From Microbacterium protaetiae (lineage in GTDB: Bacteria; Actinomycetota; Actinomycetes; Actinomycetales; Microbacteriaceae), in assembly GCF_004135285.1 (NCBI RefSeq), contig NZ_CP035494.1:2728001-2792000 (forward strand): a DNA stretch of 64,000 nucleotides, read 5' to 3'. Of the stretch, positions 53,653 to 62,376 are shown in pieces. The position numbers were made by a program, and so were the translations under genes. The notes under the pieces are model-generated. The model was not told where the DNA came from. It did not search any database and worked only from the letters and a program-made list of their open reading frames with translations. Positions within the stretch are counted from its first letter, which is position 1, and every line of letters begins with the position of its first letter.

Positions 53653-54228
53653 CTACGCGGCGGCGCGGCGCCCGACGAGTCCCCATCGTGCCAGCAGGAG
53701 ATACAGCTGGCAGCCCAGGCAGAACCCGAACGCGGCGTTGAGGAATGCCGCGACGAAGGCGGCCGCGGCGGCGATCGGCAGCGCCCACGGCACGCCGAGC
53801 AGCTGCAGCACGAGGCCCACGACGCTCACCAGCAGACCGACACCCTGCGCGAAGCGCGGCGGGCGTGGGTCTTCGAGCTCACGCGGGGGCTTCAGACGTG
53901 GCTGCACGACCTTGCGGAACAGCACGCCCCACACAGCCGTGCGCGGCGAGATCACGCCCCACAGGAACAACAGGGCCACGGCCAGCAGCAGGAGGAACGC
54001 CGGGTCGAGGATGCGGGACCCGATCGGCGCGGTGACGAGCCGGAACGCGGCCGGGAAGAACGCCTGGTCGGTCAGCGGCTGATAGGCGAACCAGCCGAAG
54101 CTCGCGGCGCCCTGTGCTGTTGACAGCCCGGTCAGCCCGAGCAGCACGACGACGAGCAGCAGCAGCGAGGTGATCGCGGCGCCGAAGCGCGGGCCGCGCG
54201 GGTCGATTCCGGCGGGGGTGTCAGACAT
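53653..54228 (-). CDS. DUF4395 integral membrane protein
   Basis: 191 residues with about four transmembrane helices. DPRGPRFGAAITSLLLLVVVLLG at the N-terminus, then ILDPAFLLLLAVALLFLWGV and a late AAFGFCLGCQLYLLLAR with a conserved CLGC. DUF4395 proteins regularly sit next to thioredoxin-like genes in actinobacteria, as here (8-bp overlap with the preceding gene). The CLGC motif suggests thiol transfer across the membrane, similar in idea to DsbD/CcdA; this is inferred. Confidence 0.85.
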   Translation of the reverse strand: MSDTPAGIDPRGPRFGAAITSLLLLVVVLLGLTGLSTAQGAASFGWFAYQPLTDQAFFPAAFRLVTAPIGSRILDPAFLLLLAVALLFLWGVISPRTAVWGVLFRKVVQPRLKPPRELEDPRPPRFAQGVGLLVSVVGLVLQLLGVPWALPIAAAAAFVAAFLNAAFGFCLGCQLYLLLARWGLVGRRAAA

Positions 54229-54649
54229 GGGCGGGGTCTCCTATGACACGGTCGAGTTCTGCGGCGACGGCATCCCGGCGCGGCGCGCCTGCGAACCGCG
54301 ACCTCACGGCACCGGTCGCGTCCAGCACGAACACGGTCGGCGTCTGCAGGATGTGCAGCCGGGCTGCCAGTTCGGCGCGGTGAGTCAGGTCCACCTCGGC
54401 GACGGCGACGCCGTCGGAGCCATCGACGATCTCGCGCAGCATCCGTCGTACCTGCGGGCATCGTGTGCACACCTCGGTGCTGAACTGCACCAGGGTCGCG
54501 CGCTCGCCGCGCTCGTCGGCGGCGAGCCACTCGAGGTCGGCGACACCTGCGTTGCGCGGGCGGTTCTCGCGCCGGCGCAGCGCCCAGCCGACGATCACAG
54601 TGAGCACGACGAGCCCGGCGACGGCGAGCACGGCGATCCAGAGGGGCAT
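54221..54649 (-). CDS. Membrane-anchored thioredoxin-fold protein
   Basis: 142 residues: an N-terminal transmembrane helix ([24 protein letters not shown]) and a thioredoxin domain with [18 protein letters not shown] (active site C-T-R-C) and a cis-Pro in [10 protein letters not shown]. It probably acts outside the membrane as a thiol oxidoreductase, with the DUF4395 protein as its redox partner. ATG 54649 is chosen over more distant starts by TAACGT seven bases upstream. Confidence 0.88.
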   Translation of the reverse strand: MPLWIAVLAVAGLVVLTVIVGWALRRRENRPRNAGVADLEWLAADERGERATLVQFSTEVCTRCPQVRRMLREIVDGSDGVAVAEVDLTHRAELAARLHILQTPTVFVLDATGAVRSRFAGAPRRDAVAAELDRVIGDPAHV

Positions 54650-54656
54650 GGACCAA

Positions 54657-54662
54657 ACGTTA
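54657..54662 (-). promoter_or_regulatory. -10 box TAACGT for leaderless thioredoxin gene
   Basis: Minus strand: TAACGT, seven bases, ATG at 54649. The same hexamer serves ptrB at 30167. Confidence 0.5.
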
Positions 54663-54709
54663 GCCGCGCCGCGCCGGAACGCGGCCAGGATGACGGACTG
54701 TGTCAGCGG

Positions 54710-54715
54710 TATCGT
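54710..54715 (+). promoter_or_regulatory. -10 box TATCGT for leaderless thyA
   Basis: TATCGT, seven bases, GTG at 54723. No alternative Shine-Dalgarno-led start fits the ThyA N-terminus. Confidence 0.5.
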
Positions 54716-54722
54716 GGCGGGT

Positions 54723-55526
54723 GTGAGCATCCCGACGCCGTACGAGGACCTGCTGCGCGACGTGCTCGCGCACGGCACGCACAAGAGTGATCGCACCGGA
54801 ACCGGCACGACGAGCGTGTTCGGCCGCCAGATCCGGTTCGACCTGGCCGGGTCGTTCCCGCTGATCACGACCAAGCGCGTGCACTTCAAGTCACTCGCTT
54901 ATGAGCTGCTGTGGTTCCTGCGTGGTGAGTCCAACGTGCGCTGGCTGCAAGAGCGCGGCGTGACCATCTGGGACGAATGGGCGGATGCCGCCGGTGAACT
55001 GGGCCCGGTGTACGGCGTGCAGTGGCGGTCCTGGCCGACACCTACGGGCGAGCACATCGATCAGATCTCGCAGGTGATCTCGCAGATCCGCGAGACCCCC
55101 GATTCACGGCGGCTGATCGTCTCGGCATGGAACGTGGGTGAGATCCCGCAGATGGCGCTGGCGCCGTGTCACGCGCTGTTCCAGTTCTACGTCGCCGACG
55201 GCAAGCTGTCGTGCCAGCTGTATCAGCGCAGCGCAGATCTCTTCCTCGGTGTGCCGTTCAATATCGCCTCGTACGCGCTGCTGACCCTCATGGTCGCTCA
55301 GCAGACCGGGCTGGAGCCCGGTGAGTTCGTGTGGACCGGCGGCGACTGCCACATCTACGACAATCACCGCGAACAGGTGGCCGAGCAGCTCTCGCGCGAC
55401 CCATACCCGTACCCGACTCTGCGGTTCGCGCGCAAGCCGTCGTCGATCTTCGACTACGAATTCGACGACATCATCATCGAGAACTATCAGCACCATCCCA
55501 CGATCCGCGCTGCCGTCGCCGTCTGA
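54723..55526 (+). CDS. thyA: Thymidylate synthase ThyA
   Basis: 267 residues, close to E. coli's 264. [43 protein letters not shown], the nucleophile C149 in [38 protein letters not shown] and [12 protein letters not shown] are all present. It methylates dUMP with methylene-tetrahydrofolate, producing dihydrofolate, which the next gene product reduces. Many actinobacteria carry thyX in this dapB-dapA interval; here the folate-oxidising ThyA with FolA occupies it. The start is GTG. Confidence 0.98.
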   Translation: MSIPTPYEDLLRDVLAHGTHKSDRTGTGTTSVFGRQIRFDLAGSFPLITTKRVHFKSLAYELLWFLRGESNVRWLQERGVTIWDEWADAAGELGPVYGVQWRSWPTPTGEHIDQISQVISQIRETPDSRRLIVSAWNVGEIPQMALAPCHALFQFYVADGKLSCQLYQRSADLFLGVPFNIASYALLTLMVAQQTGLEPGEFVWTGGDCHIYDNHREQVAEQLSRDPYPYPTLRFARKPSSIFDYEFDDIIIENYQHHPTIRAAVAV

Positions 55527-55527
55527 C

Positions 55528-56031
55528 ATGGCCGTCGGCATGATCTGGGCGCAGGCCCGGGGCGGGGTGATCGGCGCGGGCGGCGGCATGCCCTGGCATG
55601 TGCCCGAAGACATGGCCCACTTCAGAGATGTCACCATGGGCTGCCCGGTGGTGATGGGTCGGCGCACGTGGGAGTCGTTCCCGGCCCGCTTTCGCCCGCT
55701 GCCGGGGCGTCGCAACATCGTCGTCACCCGCAATGACGACTGGCATGCCGCAGGTGCACAGCGGGCAGCGTCGGTGGATGCCGCGCTCGCGCTGGTCGCG
55801 CAGGAGCCGTGGACGTGGATCATCGGCGGGGGACAGGTGTACCGCGAGGCCCTCGCGCGCGCCGACCGTCTTGAGGTGACTGAGCTCGACCTCGATGTCG
55901 ATGGTGATACCACCGCACCCGACATCACGGGCTGGGCCGTTGCGGCATCCGACCCCGCCCAGGGCTGGCATTCTTCGCGCAGCGGCGTACGTTACCGTTT
56001 CGTGCGCTACGAGCGCGGCGCGGCGCTGTGA
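55528..56031 (+). CDS. folA: Dihydrofolate reductase
   Basis: 167 residues: MIWAQARGGVIGAGGGMPWHVPEDMAHFRDVT (substrate and NADPH region, catalytic acidic residue in PED), VVMGRRTWESFP, LPGRRNIVVTRN, WIIGGGQVYREAL. It regenerates tetrahydrofolate from the dihydrofolate made by ThyA. One base separates it from the thyA stop, so the pair is one operon. The ATG has no strong ribosome site, so translational coupling is likely. Confidence 0.97.
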   Translation: MAVGMIWAQARGGVIGAGGGMPWHVPEDMAHFRDVTMGCPVVMGRRTWESFPARFRPLPGRRNIVVTRNDDWHAAGAQRAASVDAALALVAQEPWTWIIGGGQVYREALARADRLEVTELDLDVDGDTTAPDITGWAVAASDPAQGWHSSRSGVRYRFVRYERGAAL

Positions 56032-56058
56032 CGTCTGCCGCCGCGCGGCGGCAGGCGC

Positions 56059-56064
56059 TAGCGT
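56059..56064 (+). promoter_or_regulatory. -10 box TAGCGT for leaderless SDR gene
   Basis: TAGCGT, seven bases, ATG at 56072. It separates the SDR gene from the folA transcript. Confidence 0.5.
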
Positions 56065-56071
56065 GTCAGCC

Positions 56072-56833
56072 ATGGTGACGGCGCTGGTGACCGGGGCGAG
56101 TTCGGGGCTGGGCGCGCAGTATGCGCGAGAACTGGCGGCGCGCGGTGCCGACATCGTGCTCGTCGGTCGAAACCGTGCGGCGCTGGAATCCGTTGCAACG
56201 CAGGTGCGTGAGCGCGGGCGCGAGGCACAGGTGCTCGTGGCCGATCTCCTCGATCCTGTCGCGCTCGCCGCTGTCGCCTCGCGCGTGGCCGACGCGCAGC
56301 ATCCCATCGAGATCCTGGTCAACAACGCCGGAATCGGAATGTCGCTGGCCTTCGAGCGCAACGATGTCGAGGCAGAAGTGGCGCATCTGCGACTGCACGA
56401 CGAGGTGCCGCTGCGCCTCATGCACGCGGCACTGCCGGCGATGCTCGAGCGCGGCCACGGCCGCATCCTCAACGTCGCCTCGATCGCCGCATTCCTGCCG
56501 CGCTCGACATATGGCGCTGTGAAGCAGTGGCTCGTCTCGTTCAGCCGCTGGGCGAACGTCAGATACGCACCGCGGGGAGTGACCGTCACGGCCGTCTGCC
56601 CGGGCTTCGTGCACACCAACTTCCACGAACGACTCGGTCTGCCGCCCGGTCAGGAGGGCATCCCGGGGTGGATGTGGCTGGATGCCTCCACTGTGGTGCG
56701 GCAGTCGCTGCGCGACCTCGCCCGTGGACGAGCCGTGTCGGTGCCCTCGCTGCGCTACAAGCTCGTACGGCGCGTCCTGCCGCTGCTTCCCGACCGGCTG
56801 CTGGCCGGCCTCGGTGAGCGCGGCCGCACATAG
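56072..56833 (+). CDS. Short-chain dehydrogenase/reductase (classical SDR)
   Basis: 253 residues: cofactor motif TALVTGASSGLGAQYAREL, VADLLDP, NNAGIGMS, catalytic Ser in NVASIAAFLP and Y-x-x-x-K in STYGAVKQWL. A Gly-Arg pair in the first strand (LVGRNRAAL) suggests NADP. The C-terminus is basic, with a hydrophobic stretch (RRVLPLLPDRLLAGL) as in membrane-associated SDRs acting on acyl or steroid-like substrates. The actual substrate is unknown. Confidence 0.92.
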   Translation: MVTALVTGASSGLGAQYARELAARGADIVLVGRNRAALESVATQVRERGREAQVLVADLLDPVALAAVASRVADAQHPIEILVNNAGIGMSLAFERNDVEAEVAHLRLHDEVPLRLMHAALPAMLERGHGRILNVASIAAFLPRSTYGAVKQWLVSFSRWANVRYAPRGVTVTAVCPGFVHTNFHERLGLPPGQEGIPGWMWLDASTVVRQSLRDLARGRAVSVPSLRYKLVRRVLPLLPDRLLAGLGERGRT

Positions 56834-56871
56834 CGTCCATCGCGTTCCTCCGGTTGCGTGGTGTGCGGCCA

Positions 56872-56900
56872 TTGCGCGGTTCGAAGCGCTTCGATATTGT
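56872..56900 (+). promoter_or_regulatory. Promoter TTGCGC-N17-TATTGT with LacI-type operator TCGAAGCGCTTCGA in the spacer
   Basis: The -35 TTGCGC (56872-56877) and -10 TATTGT (56895-56900) are exactly 17 bases apart. The spacer contains the perfect 14-bp palindrome TCGAAGCGCTTCGA (56881-56894), with the AAGCGCTT core typical of LacI-family operators of carbohydrate genes. A repressor bound there would exclude RNA polymerase. No lacI-type gene lies in the window, so the regulator is elsewhere. Confidence 0.75.
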
Positions 56901-56959
56901 CTCGACTGGTCGACGTCGACCGACGAAGGCGCAGACGAACACACAGAGGAGTGCATATC

Positions 56960-59587
56960 GTGCGATCAACCAGAGCGGCCATCGCGCTTGCGGTGGCTGC
57001 GACCACCGCGGGAGTGCTGGCCATCGCCCCGCCCGCCCAGGCGGCGGGCGGCGGCGATCAATCCGCAACGCCAGAAGTCCCGCAGTACTCGTGGTCGAAC
57101 GTGGCGATTTCGGGCGGCGGCTACGTTCCCGGCATCATCTACAACGACACCGAGCCCGGTCTGGTCTATGCCCGTACCGACATCGGTGGTGCATACCGGC
57201 TTGACCGCGACACCGATACGTGGATCCCGCTTCTGGACGGCGTGGGGTGGGACGACTGGAACCGCCTGGGTGTGCTGAGTCTGGCCACCGACCCGGTGCA
57301 CACCTCGCGCGTGTATGCGGCGGTCGGCTCGTATACGAACGAGTGGGACCCGAACAACGGCGCCATTCTGCGCTCGTCCGACTACGGCACGAGCTGGAAG
57401 GCCACCGAGCTCCCCTTCAAGGTCGGCGGCAACATGCCCGGCCGAGGGATCGGCGAGCGGCTGCAGATCGATCCCAACGATGACGACATCCTCTATTACG
57501 GCGCCGAGCAGGGCGAGGGGCTCTGGCGCTCCGACGATGCCGGTGTGACGTTCGAAAAGGTGGACGCGTTCCCCAACGCCGGCGACTTCGTGCCCGACGC
57601 CGGATCGGGCAACTCGTACCTGATGTCGAATCTCGGAGTGCTGTGGACGGCGTTCGATCAGGCATCCTCATCGCCAGGCAGCGCCACGAAGACGATCTTC
57701 ACCGCGGTCGCCGACACCGACGACATCCTGTATCGCTCCGATGACGCGGGCACGACCTGGACGGCCGTGAAGGGGGCGCCCACCGGATTCCTTCCGCAGC
57801 ACGGCGTCATCGACGAGACCGGCCGGTTCCTGTACCTCACGACCACCGACACCAGCGGCCCGTACGACGGGGCCGACGGGGCGGTGTGGCGCTACGGCAT
57901 CGACGACGGCACCTGGACCGACATCACGCCCACGCAGCGGCCCACCGGCGGTGATTTCGGCTTCTCGGGCCTGACGATCGACGCGCAGCATCCCGGTACC
58001 GTCATGGTCGCGTCGCAGATTCAGTGGTGGCCCGACACCCTGATCTTCCGCAGCACCGACAGCGGGGCGACCTGGAGCCCGATGTGGGACTACGCGTACG
58101 ACGCCGCCGGCAACGCGACCGTCGCGGCCAAGTACACGCAATCGATCGACGAGGTGCCCTGGCTGGCGTTCGGCAAGACCGTGGGCGATCCGACGCCCTG
58201 GACCGAGCCCACACCCAAGGTCGGCTGGATGGTCTCGGCACTGGCCATCGACCCGTTCGACTCGAACGAACTCCTGTACGGCACAGGGGCGACGATCTAT
58301 CGGTCCGAGGACCTGACGAAGTGGGACGACGACGGTGGCGTCATCCATCTGCAGCCGGCGACCGACGGCATCGAAGAGACCGCGATCCAAGACGTGGTCG
58401 CACCGGTGGGCGATGTCGACCTCGTCTCGGCGATGCTCGACCTCGGCGGGTTCGTCCACGACGACATCGACGAGGTGACCAACACGTTCCAGGATCCCTA
58501 CTTCGGCGGGGCGACGAGCGTGGATGCCGCGGGCCGTGATGGTGCCACGATAGTGCGGGCCGGCACCGACGGCACAGGGGCCATCGAGACCGCGGTCTCG
58601 CACGACGGCGGTGACACTTGGACGAGTTCACCGGCGGCCGACGGCGCAACGGGCAGCGGCACCGTCACGGTGAACGCCGACGGCACCGGGGTGGTCTGGG
58701 CGCCCGACGGGGCCCCCGCGCAGCATTCGGCCGACGGCGGCCGCACATGGGGCGCAACCACCGGGCTGCCCGAGGGCGCCCGGGTGGAAAGCGACCGGGT
58801 CGACACGACGCTGGTCTACGGCTTCTCGGGCGGGGTGTTCTACCGGTCGACGGATGCCGGAGCGAGCTTCACTGCGGTGAGCACGAGCACACTGCCGGCC
58901 GAGGGGTCGGTGCGTTTCGGCGCCATGCCGGGCGCCATCGGCGAGCTGTGGCTGGCCGGCGGCGAGGACGACGGCGTCTACGGCATGTGGCGCTCCGATG
59001 ACGCCGGGGCGAGCTGGACGCGCGCGCCGGGCTTCGACGAGGCCGACACCGTCGGCTTCGGCAAGGCCGCACCGGGCGCTGTCAGCGCGACGATCTACAC
59101 GGCGGCCCGGCGTGACGGCGTGCGCGGCGTGTACCGCTCGACGAACGACGGTGCCACCTGGACCCGGATCAACGACGATGACCATCAGTGGGGCGCGATC
59201 GGCGCCGACATCGAGGGCGATCCCGACCTGTTCGGCCGCGTGTACATCGCCACGAACGGGCGCGGCATCGTCGTCGGCGACGACGCCGAGGCGGCACCCG
59301 ACCCGTGGAGCGCCTCGGCGCGCTACGACACCGGCGACGTCGTGAGCTGTGACGGATCGTTCTGGGTGGCGTCTTGGTGGACGAGCGGCCAGAAGCCCGG
59401 CGATGTGAACGGCCCGTGGCAGCAGATCGTCACCGCCGACACCGGTGTGGCCACATGGACCGCCTCGCGCATCTTCGACACCGGCGATGTCGTCACCCAC
59501 AACGGCGCGCTGTGGCGGGCGAAGTGGTGGACGCGCGATCAAGAGCCCGGTGCGACGACGTGGGGCCCGTGGGAGCGCGTCGACTGA
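56960..59587 (+). CDS. Secreted GH74 xyloglucanase with two C-terminal CBM5/12-like modules
   Basis: 875 residues. The GTG start follows AGAGGAG. A signal peptide of about 29 residues ends PPAQA-A. The double seven-bladed propeller of GH74 spans about 45-775. The two catalytic Asp regions are LVYARTDIGGAYRLD and, later, LVSAMLDLGGFVHDD; a Gly before the second Asp in most members is Leu here. Asp-box repeats (SxDxGxTW) recur: RSDDAGTTW, RSTDSGATW, RSTNDGATW. Two modules (about 780-822 and 832-875), YDTGDVVSCDGSFWVASWWT and FDTGDVVTHNGALWRAKWWT, resemble chitin/cellulose-binding CBM5/12. It degrades plant xyloglucan outside the cell. Confidence 0.93.
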   Translation: MRSTRAAIALAVAATTAGVLAIAPPAQAAGGGDQSATPEVPQYSWSNVAISGGGYVPGIIYNDTEPGLVYARTDIGGAYRLDRDTDTWIPLLDGVGWDDWNRLGVLSLATDPVHTSRVYAAVGSYTNEWDPNNGAILRSSDYGTSWKATELPFKVGGNMPGRGIGERLQIDPNDDDILYYGAEQGEGLWRSDDAGVTFEKVDAFPNAGDFVPDAGSGNSYLMSNLGVLWTAFDQASSSPGSATKTIFTAVADTDDILYRSDDAGTTWTAVKGAPTGFLPQHGVIDETGRFLYLTTTDTSGPYDGADGAVWRYGIDDGTWTDITPTQRPTGGDFGFSGLTIDAQHPGTVMVASQIQWWPDTLIFRSTDSGATWSPMWDYAYDAAGNATVAAKYTQSIDEVPWLAFGKTVGDPTPWTEPTPKVGWMVSALAIDPFDSNELLYGTGATIYRSEDLTKWDDDGGVIHLQPATDGIEETAIQDVVAPVGDVDLVSAMLDLGGFVHDDIDEVTNTFQDPYFGGATSVDAAGRDGATIVRAGTDGTGAIETAVSHDGGDTWTSSPAADGATGSGTVTVNADGTGVVWAPDGAPAQHSADGGRTWGATTGLPEGARVESDRVDTTLVYGFSGGVFYRSTDAGASFTAVSTSTLPAEGSVRFGAMPGAIGELWLAGGEDDGVYGMWRSDDAGASWTRAPGFDEADTVGFGKAAPGAVSATIYTAARRDGVRGVYRSTNDGATWTRINDDDHQWGAIGADIEGDPDLFGRVYIATNGRGIVVGDDAEAAPDPWSASARYDTGDVVSCDGSFWVASWWTSGQKPGDVNGPWQQIVTADTGVATWTASRIFDTGDVVTHNGALWRAKWWTRDQEPGATTWGPWERVD

Positions 59588-59595
59588 GGGCACAA

Positions 59596-59629
59596 GGCGG
59601 AGCAGGCGGACCCGACCGCCTGCTCCGCC
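59596..59629 (+). terminator. Hairpin terminator of the xyloglucanase gene
   Basis: GGCGGAGCAGGCGG (59596-59609) and its exact complement (59616-59629) form a 14-bp stem with a six-base loop, eight bases after the stop. No T-run follows. Confidence 0.8.
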
Positions 59630-59662
59630 CCGTAGGGCGCGCAGAGCGATGCAACGAACCGA

Positions 59663-59668
59663 TACCCT
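59663..59668 (+). promoter_or_regulatory. -10 box TACCCT for leaderless dapA
   Basis: TACCCT, GAACAC, ATG at 59675; no purine-rich ribosome site lies before the ATG. Confidence 0.5.
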
Positions 59669-59674
59669 GAACAC

Positions 59675-60652
59675 ATGACGCACGCGGGCAATCCCTTCGG
59701 ACAGGTACTAGTGGCCCTCGTCACGCCGATGACGGCGGACGGAGAAGTCGACTGGCCTGCGGTGGAGAAGCACCTCGACGACGTCGTGTCTGCGGGAGCG
59801 GACGGCATCGTCGTCACGGGCACCACCGGCGAGACCAGCACGCTCACCGATGCCGAGAAGCTCAAGCTGGTCGAGGTCGGCAAAGACGTCGCCGCCGGCC
59901 GCGCGAAGATCATCACCGGTGGGGGATCGAACGAGACCGCGCACGCGATCCAGCTCTACAAGGCCAGCGAGAAGGCCGGTGCCGACGGCATCCTCGTCGT
60001 GACCCCGTACTACAACAAGCCGACACAGGCGGGCATCCTCACCCACTTCCGGCTCATCGCCGACTCCACCGACCTGCCGATGATGCTCTACGACATCCCC
60101 GGCCGCACCGGTGTGCCGATCGCCTACGAGACGATCCTGCGCCTGGCGAAGCATCCCAACATCCTTGCCATCAAAGACGCCAAGGGAAACTTCAGCGAGG
60201 TCTCGCGGGTGCTCAACCAGACCGATCTGATGTACTTCTCGGGTGATGACACCAACGTGCTGCCACACCTGTCGATCGGGGCCACCGGTCTGGTCGGCGT
60301 GACGGCGAACATCGCCGCCCAGCCGTATCGCACGATAGTGGATGCTGTGAACCGGGGCGACCTCGCCGCGGCGACCGCCGCCCACAAGAAGCTCGAGCCG
60401 CTGGTGCGTGCGGTCATGACACATGTGCCGGGCACCGTCTCGGCCAAATACATCCTGCATGGGCTGGGGCGCATCTCCAGCCCCCGCGTGCGACTGCCCC
60501 TGGTGGGCCCCGAAGAATGGGAAGCAGCGATCATCGAAGACGAACTGGCACTTGTCACCGAGGTCGAGGGCGTCGACTTCTCGAACTTCCGCCCCGACCG
60601 CAACGCCGCCGCCGGCGGAGCGCTGCCGAAGGTCTCGGGGACCACCCGATGA
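59675..60652 (+). CDS. dapA: 4-hydroxy-tetrahydrodipicolinate synthase
   Basis: 325 residues, (beta/alpha)8 aldolase condensing pyruvate with aspartate semialdehyde. VALVTPMTADGEVDWPAVEKHL, GTTGETSTL, VVTPYYNKPTQAGILTHF, proton-relay Y139 in MLYDIPGRTG and Schiff-base K167 in LAIKDAKGN are present. It is about 30 residues longer than E. coli DapA, mostly at the C-terminus (GVDFSNFRPDRNAAAGG). Its stop overlaps the rnj start, a conserved actinobacterial arrangement. Confidence 0.97.
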   Translation: MTHAGNPFGQVLVALVTPMTADGEVDWPAVEKHLDDVVSAGADGIVVTGTTGETSTLTDAEKLKLVEVGKDVAAGRAKIITGGGSNETAHAIQLYKASEKAGADGILVVTPYYNKPTQAGILTHFRLIADSTDLPMMLYDIPGRTGVPIAYETILRLAKHPNILAIKDAKGNFSEVSRVLNQTDLMYFSGDDTNVLPHLSIGATGLVGVTANIAAQPYRTIVDAVNRGDLAAATAAHKKLEPLVRAVMTHVPGTVSAKYILHGLGRISSPRVRLPLVGPEEWEAAIIEDELALVTEVEGVDFSNFRPDRNAAAGGALPKVSGTTR

Positions 60653-62328
60653 GCTTCGCCGAGGTGTTCGCCCCGCCCGCACTCGAAGCCGGCACGCTGC
60701 GCATCACCCCGCTCGGCGGGCTGGGCGAGGTGGGCCGCAACATGACAGTGTTCGAGCTCGACGGTCGGCTGCTCATCGTCGACTGCGGCGTGCTCTTCCC
60801 CGAAGAGAACCAGCCCGGCGTCGACCTCATCCTTCCCGATTTCGCGCCGATCAAAGACCGCCTCGGCGAGGTCGACGGCATCGTGCTCACGCACGGCCAC
60901 GAAGACCACATCGGTGCGGTGCCCTATCTGCTGAAGGAGCGGCCCGACATCCCCCTGATCGGCTCGGGGCTGACTCTGGCCCTCGTCGAGGCCAAGCTCA
61001 AGGAACACCGGCTGAAGGCCTTCACCCTCACCGTCACCGAGGGGCAGCGCGAAAAGGTCGGACCGTTCGACCTCGAGTTCGTGGCGGTCAACCACTCCAT
61101 TCCCGACGCGCTCGCCGTCGCTATCCGCACACCCGCCGGCACCGTGCTGGCCACGGGCGACTTCAAGATGGACCAGCTGCCGTTGGATGGCCGCCTCACC
61201 GACCTGCGCGCCTTCGCGCGGCTCGGCGAAGAAGGGGTCGATCTGTTCATGGTCGACTCCACCAACGCCGATGTGCCCGGGTTCACGGCCCTGGAACGCT
61301 CGATCGGGCCGGTCCTGGACCAGGTGATAGCAAAGGCCCCGCGCCGGGTGATCGTGGCCAGCTTCTCCAGTCACATCCACCGGGTGCAGCAGGTGCTGGA
61401 TGCCGCAGCCGCCCACGGCCGGCGGCTCGCGTTCCTCGGCCGCAGCATGGTGCGCAACATGACCATCGCCGAGCAGTTGGGGTACCTGCAGGTGCCCGAG
61501 GGCGTGCTCATCGACTACAAGAAGGCCAAAGACCTTCCCGACGACAAGATCGTCTACATGTCCACCGGCTCTCAGGGCGAGCCGATGGCCGTGCTCAGCC
61601 GCATGGCCAATCTCGACCACGCGATCGAGCCTGGTCCCGGCGACACCGTGATCCTGGCATCCAGTCTCATTCCCGGCAACGAGAACGCCGTCTACCGCGT
61701 GATCGACGGGCTCACCAAGCTGGGCGCCAACGTCGTGCACAAGGGCAACGCGAAGGTGCACGTGTCGGGCCATGCGGCCGCCGGTGAGCTGCTGTACTGC
61801 TACAACATCGTGGGGCCGCGCAACGTCATGCCGATCCACGGCGAGCACCGCCACCTGCACGCGAACGCCCGCCTGGCGCAAGACACCGGAGTGCCTGCCG
61901 AGCGCACGATCCTCGGCGAGAACGGCACCGTCGTCGACCTGCGCGACGGCGTCGCCAAGGTCGTCGGTCAGCTCGACCTGGGCTTCGTGTACGTCGACGG
62001 CTCCACGGTCGGCGAGATCACCGACGCCGATCTGAAAGACCGCCGCATCCTCGGCGAAGAGGGCTTCATCTCGGTGATCGTCGTGGTCGACTCCGCCACC
62101 GGCAAGATCATCTCCGGGCCTGAGGTGCACGCCCGCGGCTTCGCCGAAGACGACGCCGTGTTCGAAGACGTGAAGCCCAAGATCGCCGCGGCACTGACCG
62201 AGGCCGCACGCTCGGGTGTGCGCGACAGCCATGCGCTGTCGCAGGTGGTGCGGCGCACCATCGGTCGCTGGGTGAACCAGTCGCTGCGCCGTCGTCCGAT
62301 GATCGTGCCCCTGGTGATCGAGGCCTGA
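60649..62328 (+). CDS. rnj: Ribonuclease J
   Basis: 559 residues, dual endo- and 5'-3' exoribonuclease of the metallo-beta-lactamase/beta-CASP superfamily. ITPLGGLGEVGRNMTVFE opens the domain. The zinc site is LTHGHEDHIGAVPYL with VNHSIPDA and LATGDFKMD. The beta-CASP motifs are MVDSTNAD, ASFSSHIHRVQQVLDAA and YMSTGSQGEPM, then HVSGHA and MPIHGEHRHLHANA. The C-terminal domain is VVRRTIGRWVNQSLRRRPMIVPLV. Start overlaps dapA (ATGA). With pnp upstream, both main 3' and 5' exonucleases lie in this window. Confidence 0.98.
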   Translation: MSFAEVFAPPALEAGTLRITPLGGLGEVGRNMTVFELDGRLLIVDCGVLFPEENQPGVDLILPDFAPIKDRLGEVDGIVLTHGHEDHIGAVPYLLKERPDIPLIGSGLTLALVEAKLKEHRLKAFTLTVTEGQREKVGPFDLEFVAVNHSIPDALAVAIRTPAGTVLATGDFKMDQLPLDGRLTDLRAFARLGEEGVDLFMVDSTNADVPGFTALERSIGPVLDQVIAKAPRRVIVASFSSHIHRVQQVLDAAAAHGRRLAFLGRSMVRNMTIAEQLGYLQVPEGVLIDYKKAKDLPDDKIVYMSTGSQGEPMAVLSRMANLDHAIEPGPGDTVILASSLIPGNENAVYRVIDGLTKLGANVVHKGNAKVHVSGHAAAGELLYCYNIVGPRNVMPIHGEHRHLHANARLAQDTGVPAERTILGENGTVVDLRDGVAKVVGQLDLGFVYVDGSTVGEITDADLKDRRILGEEGFISVIVVVDSATGKIISGPEVHARGFAEDDAVFEDVKPKIAAALTEAARSGVRDSHALSQVVRRTIGRWVNQSLRRRPMIVPLVIEA

Positions 62329-62364
62329 CCCGCGTCGTTCCGCGGAAAGGTCGGCCGGCCGCGG

Positions 62365-62370
62365 TACCGT
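62365..62370 (+). promoter_or_regulatory. -10 box TACCGT for leaderless ftsK
   Basis: TACCGT, GGAGCA, ATG at 62377. Confidence 0.55.
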
Positions 62371-62376
62371 GGAGCA

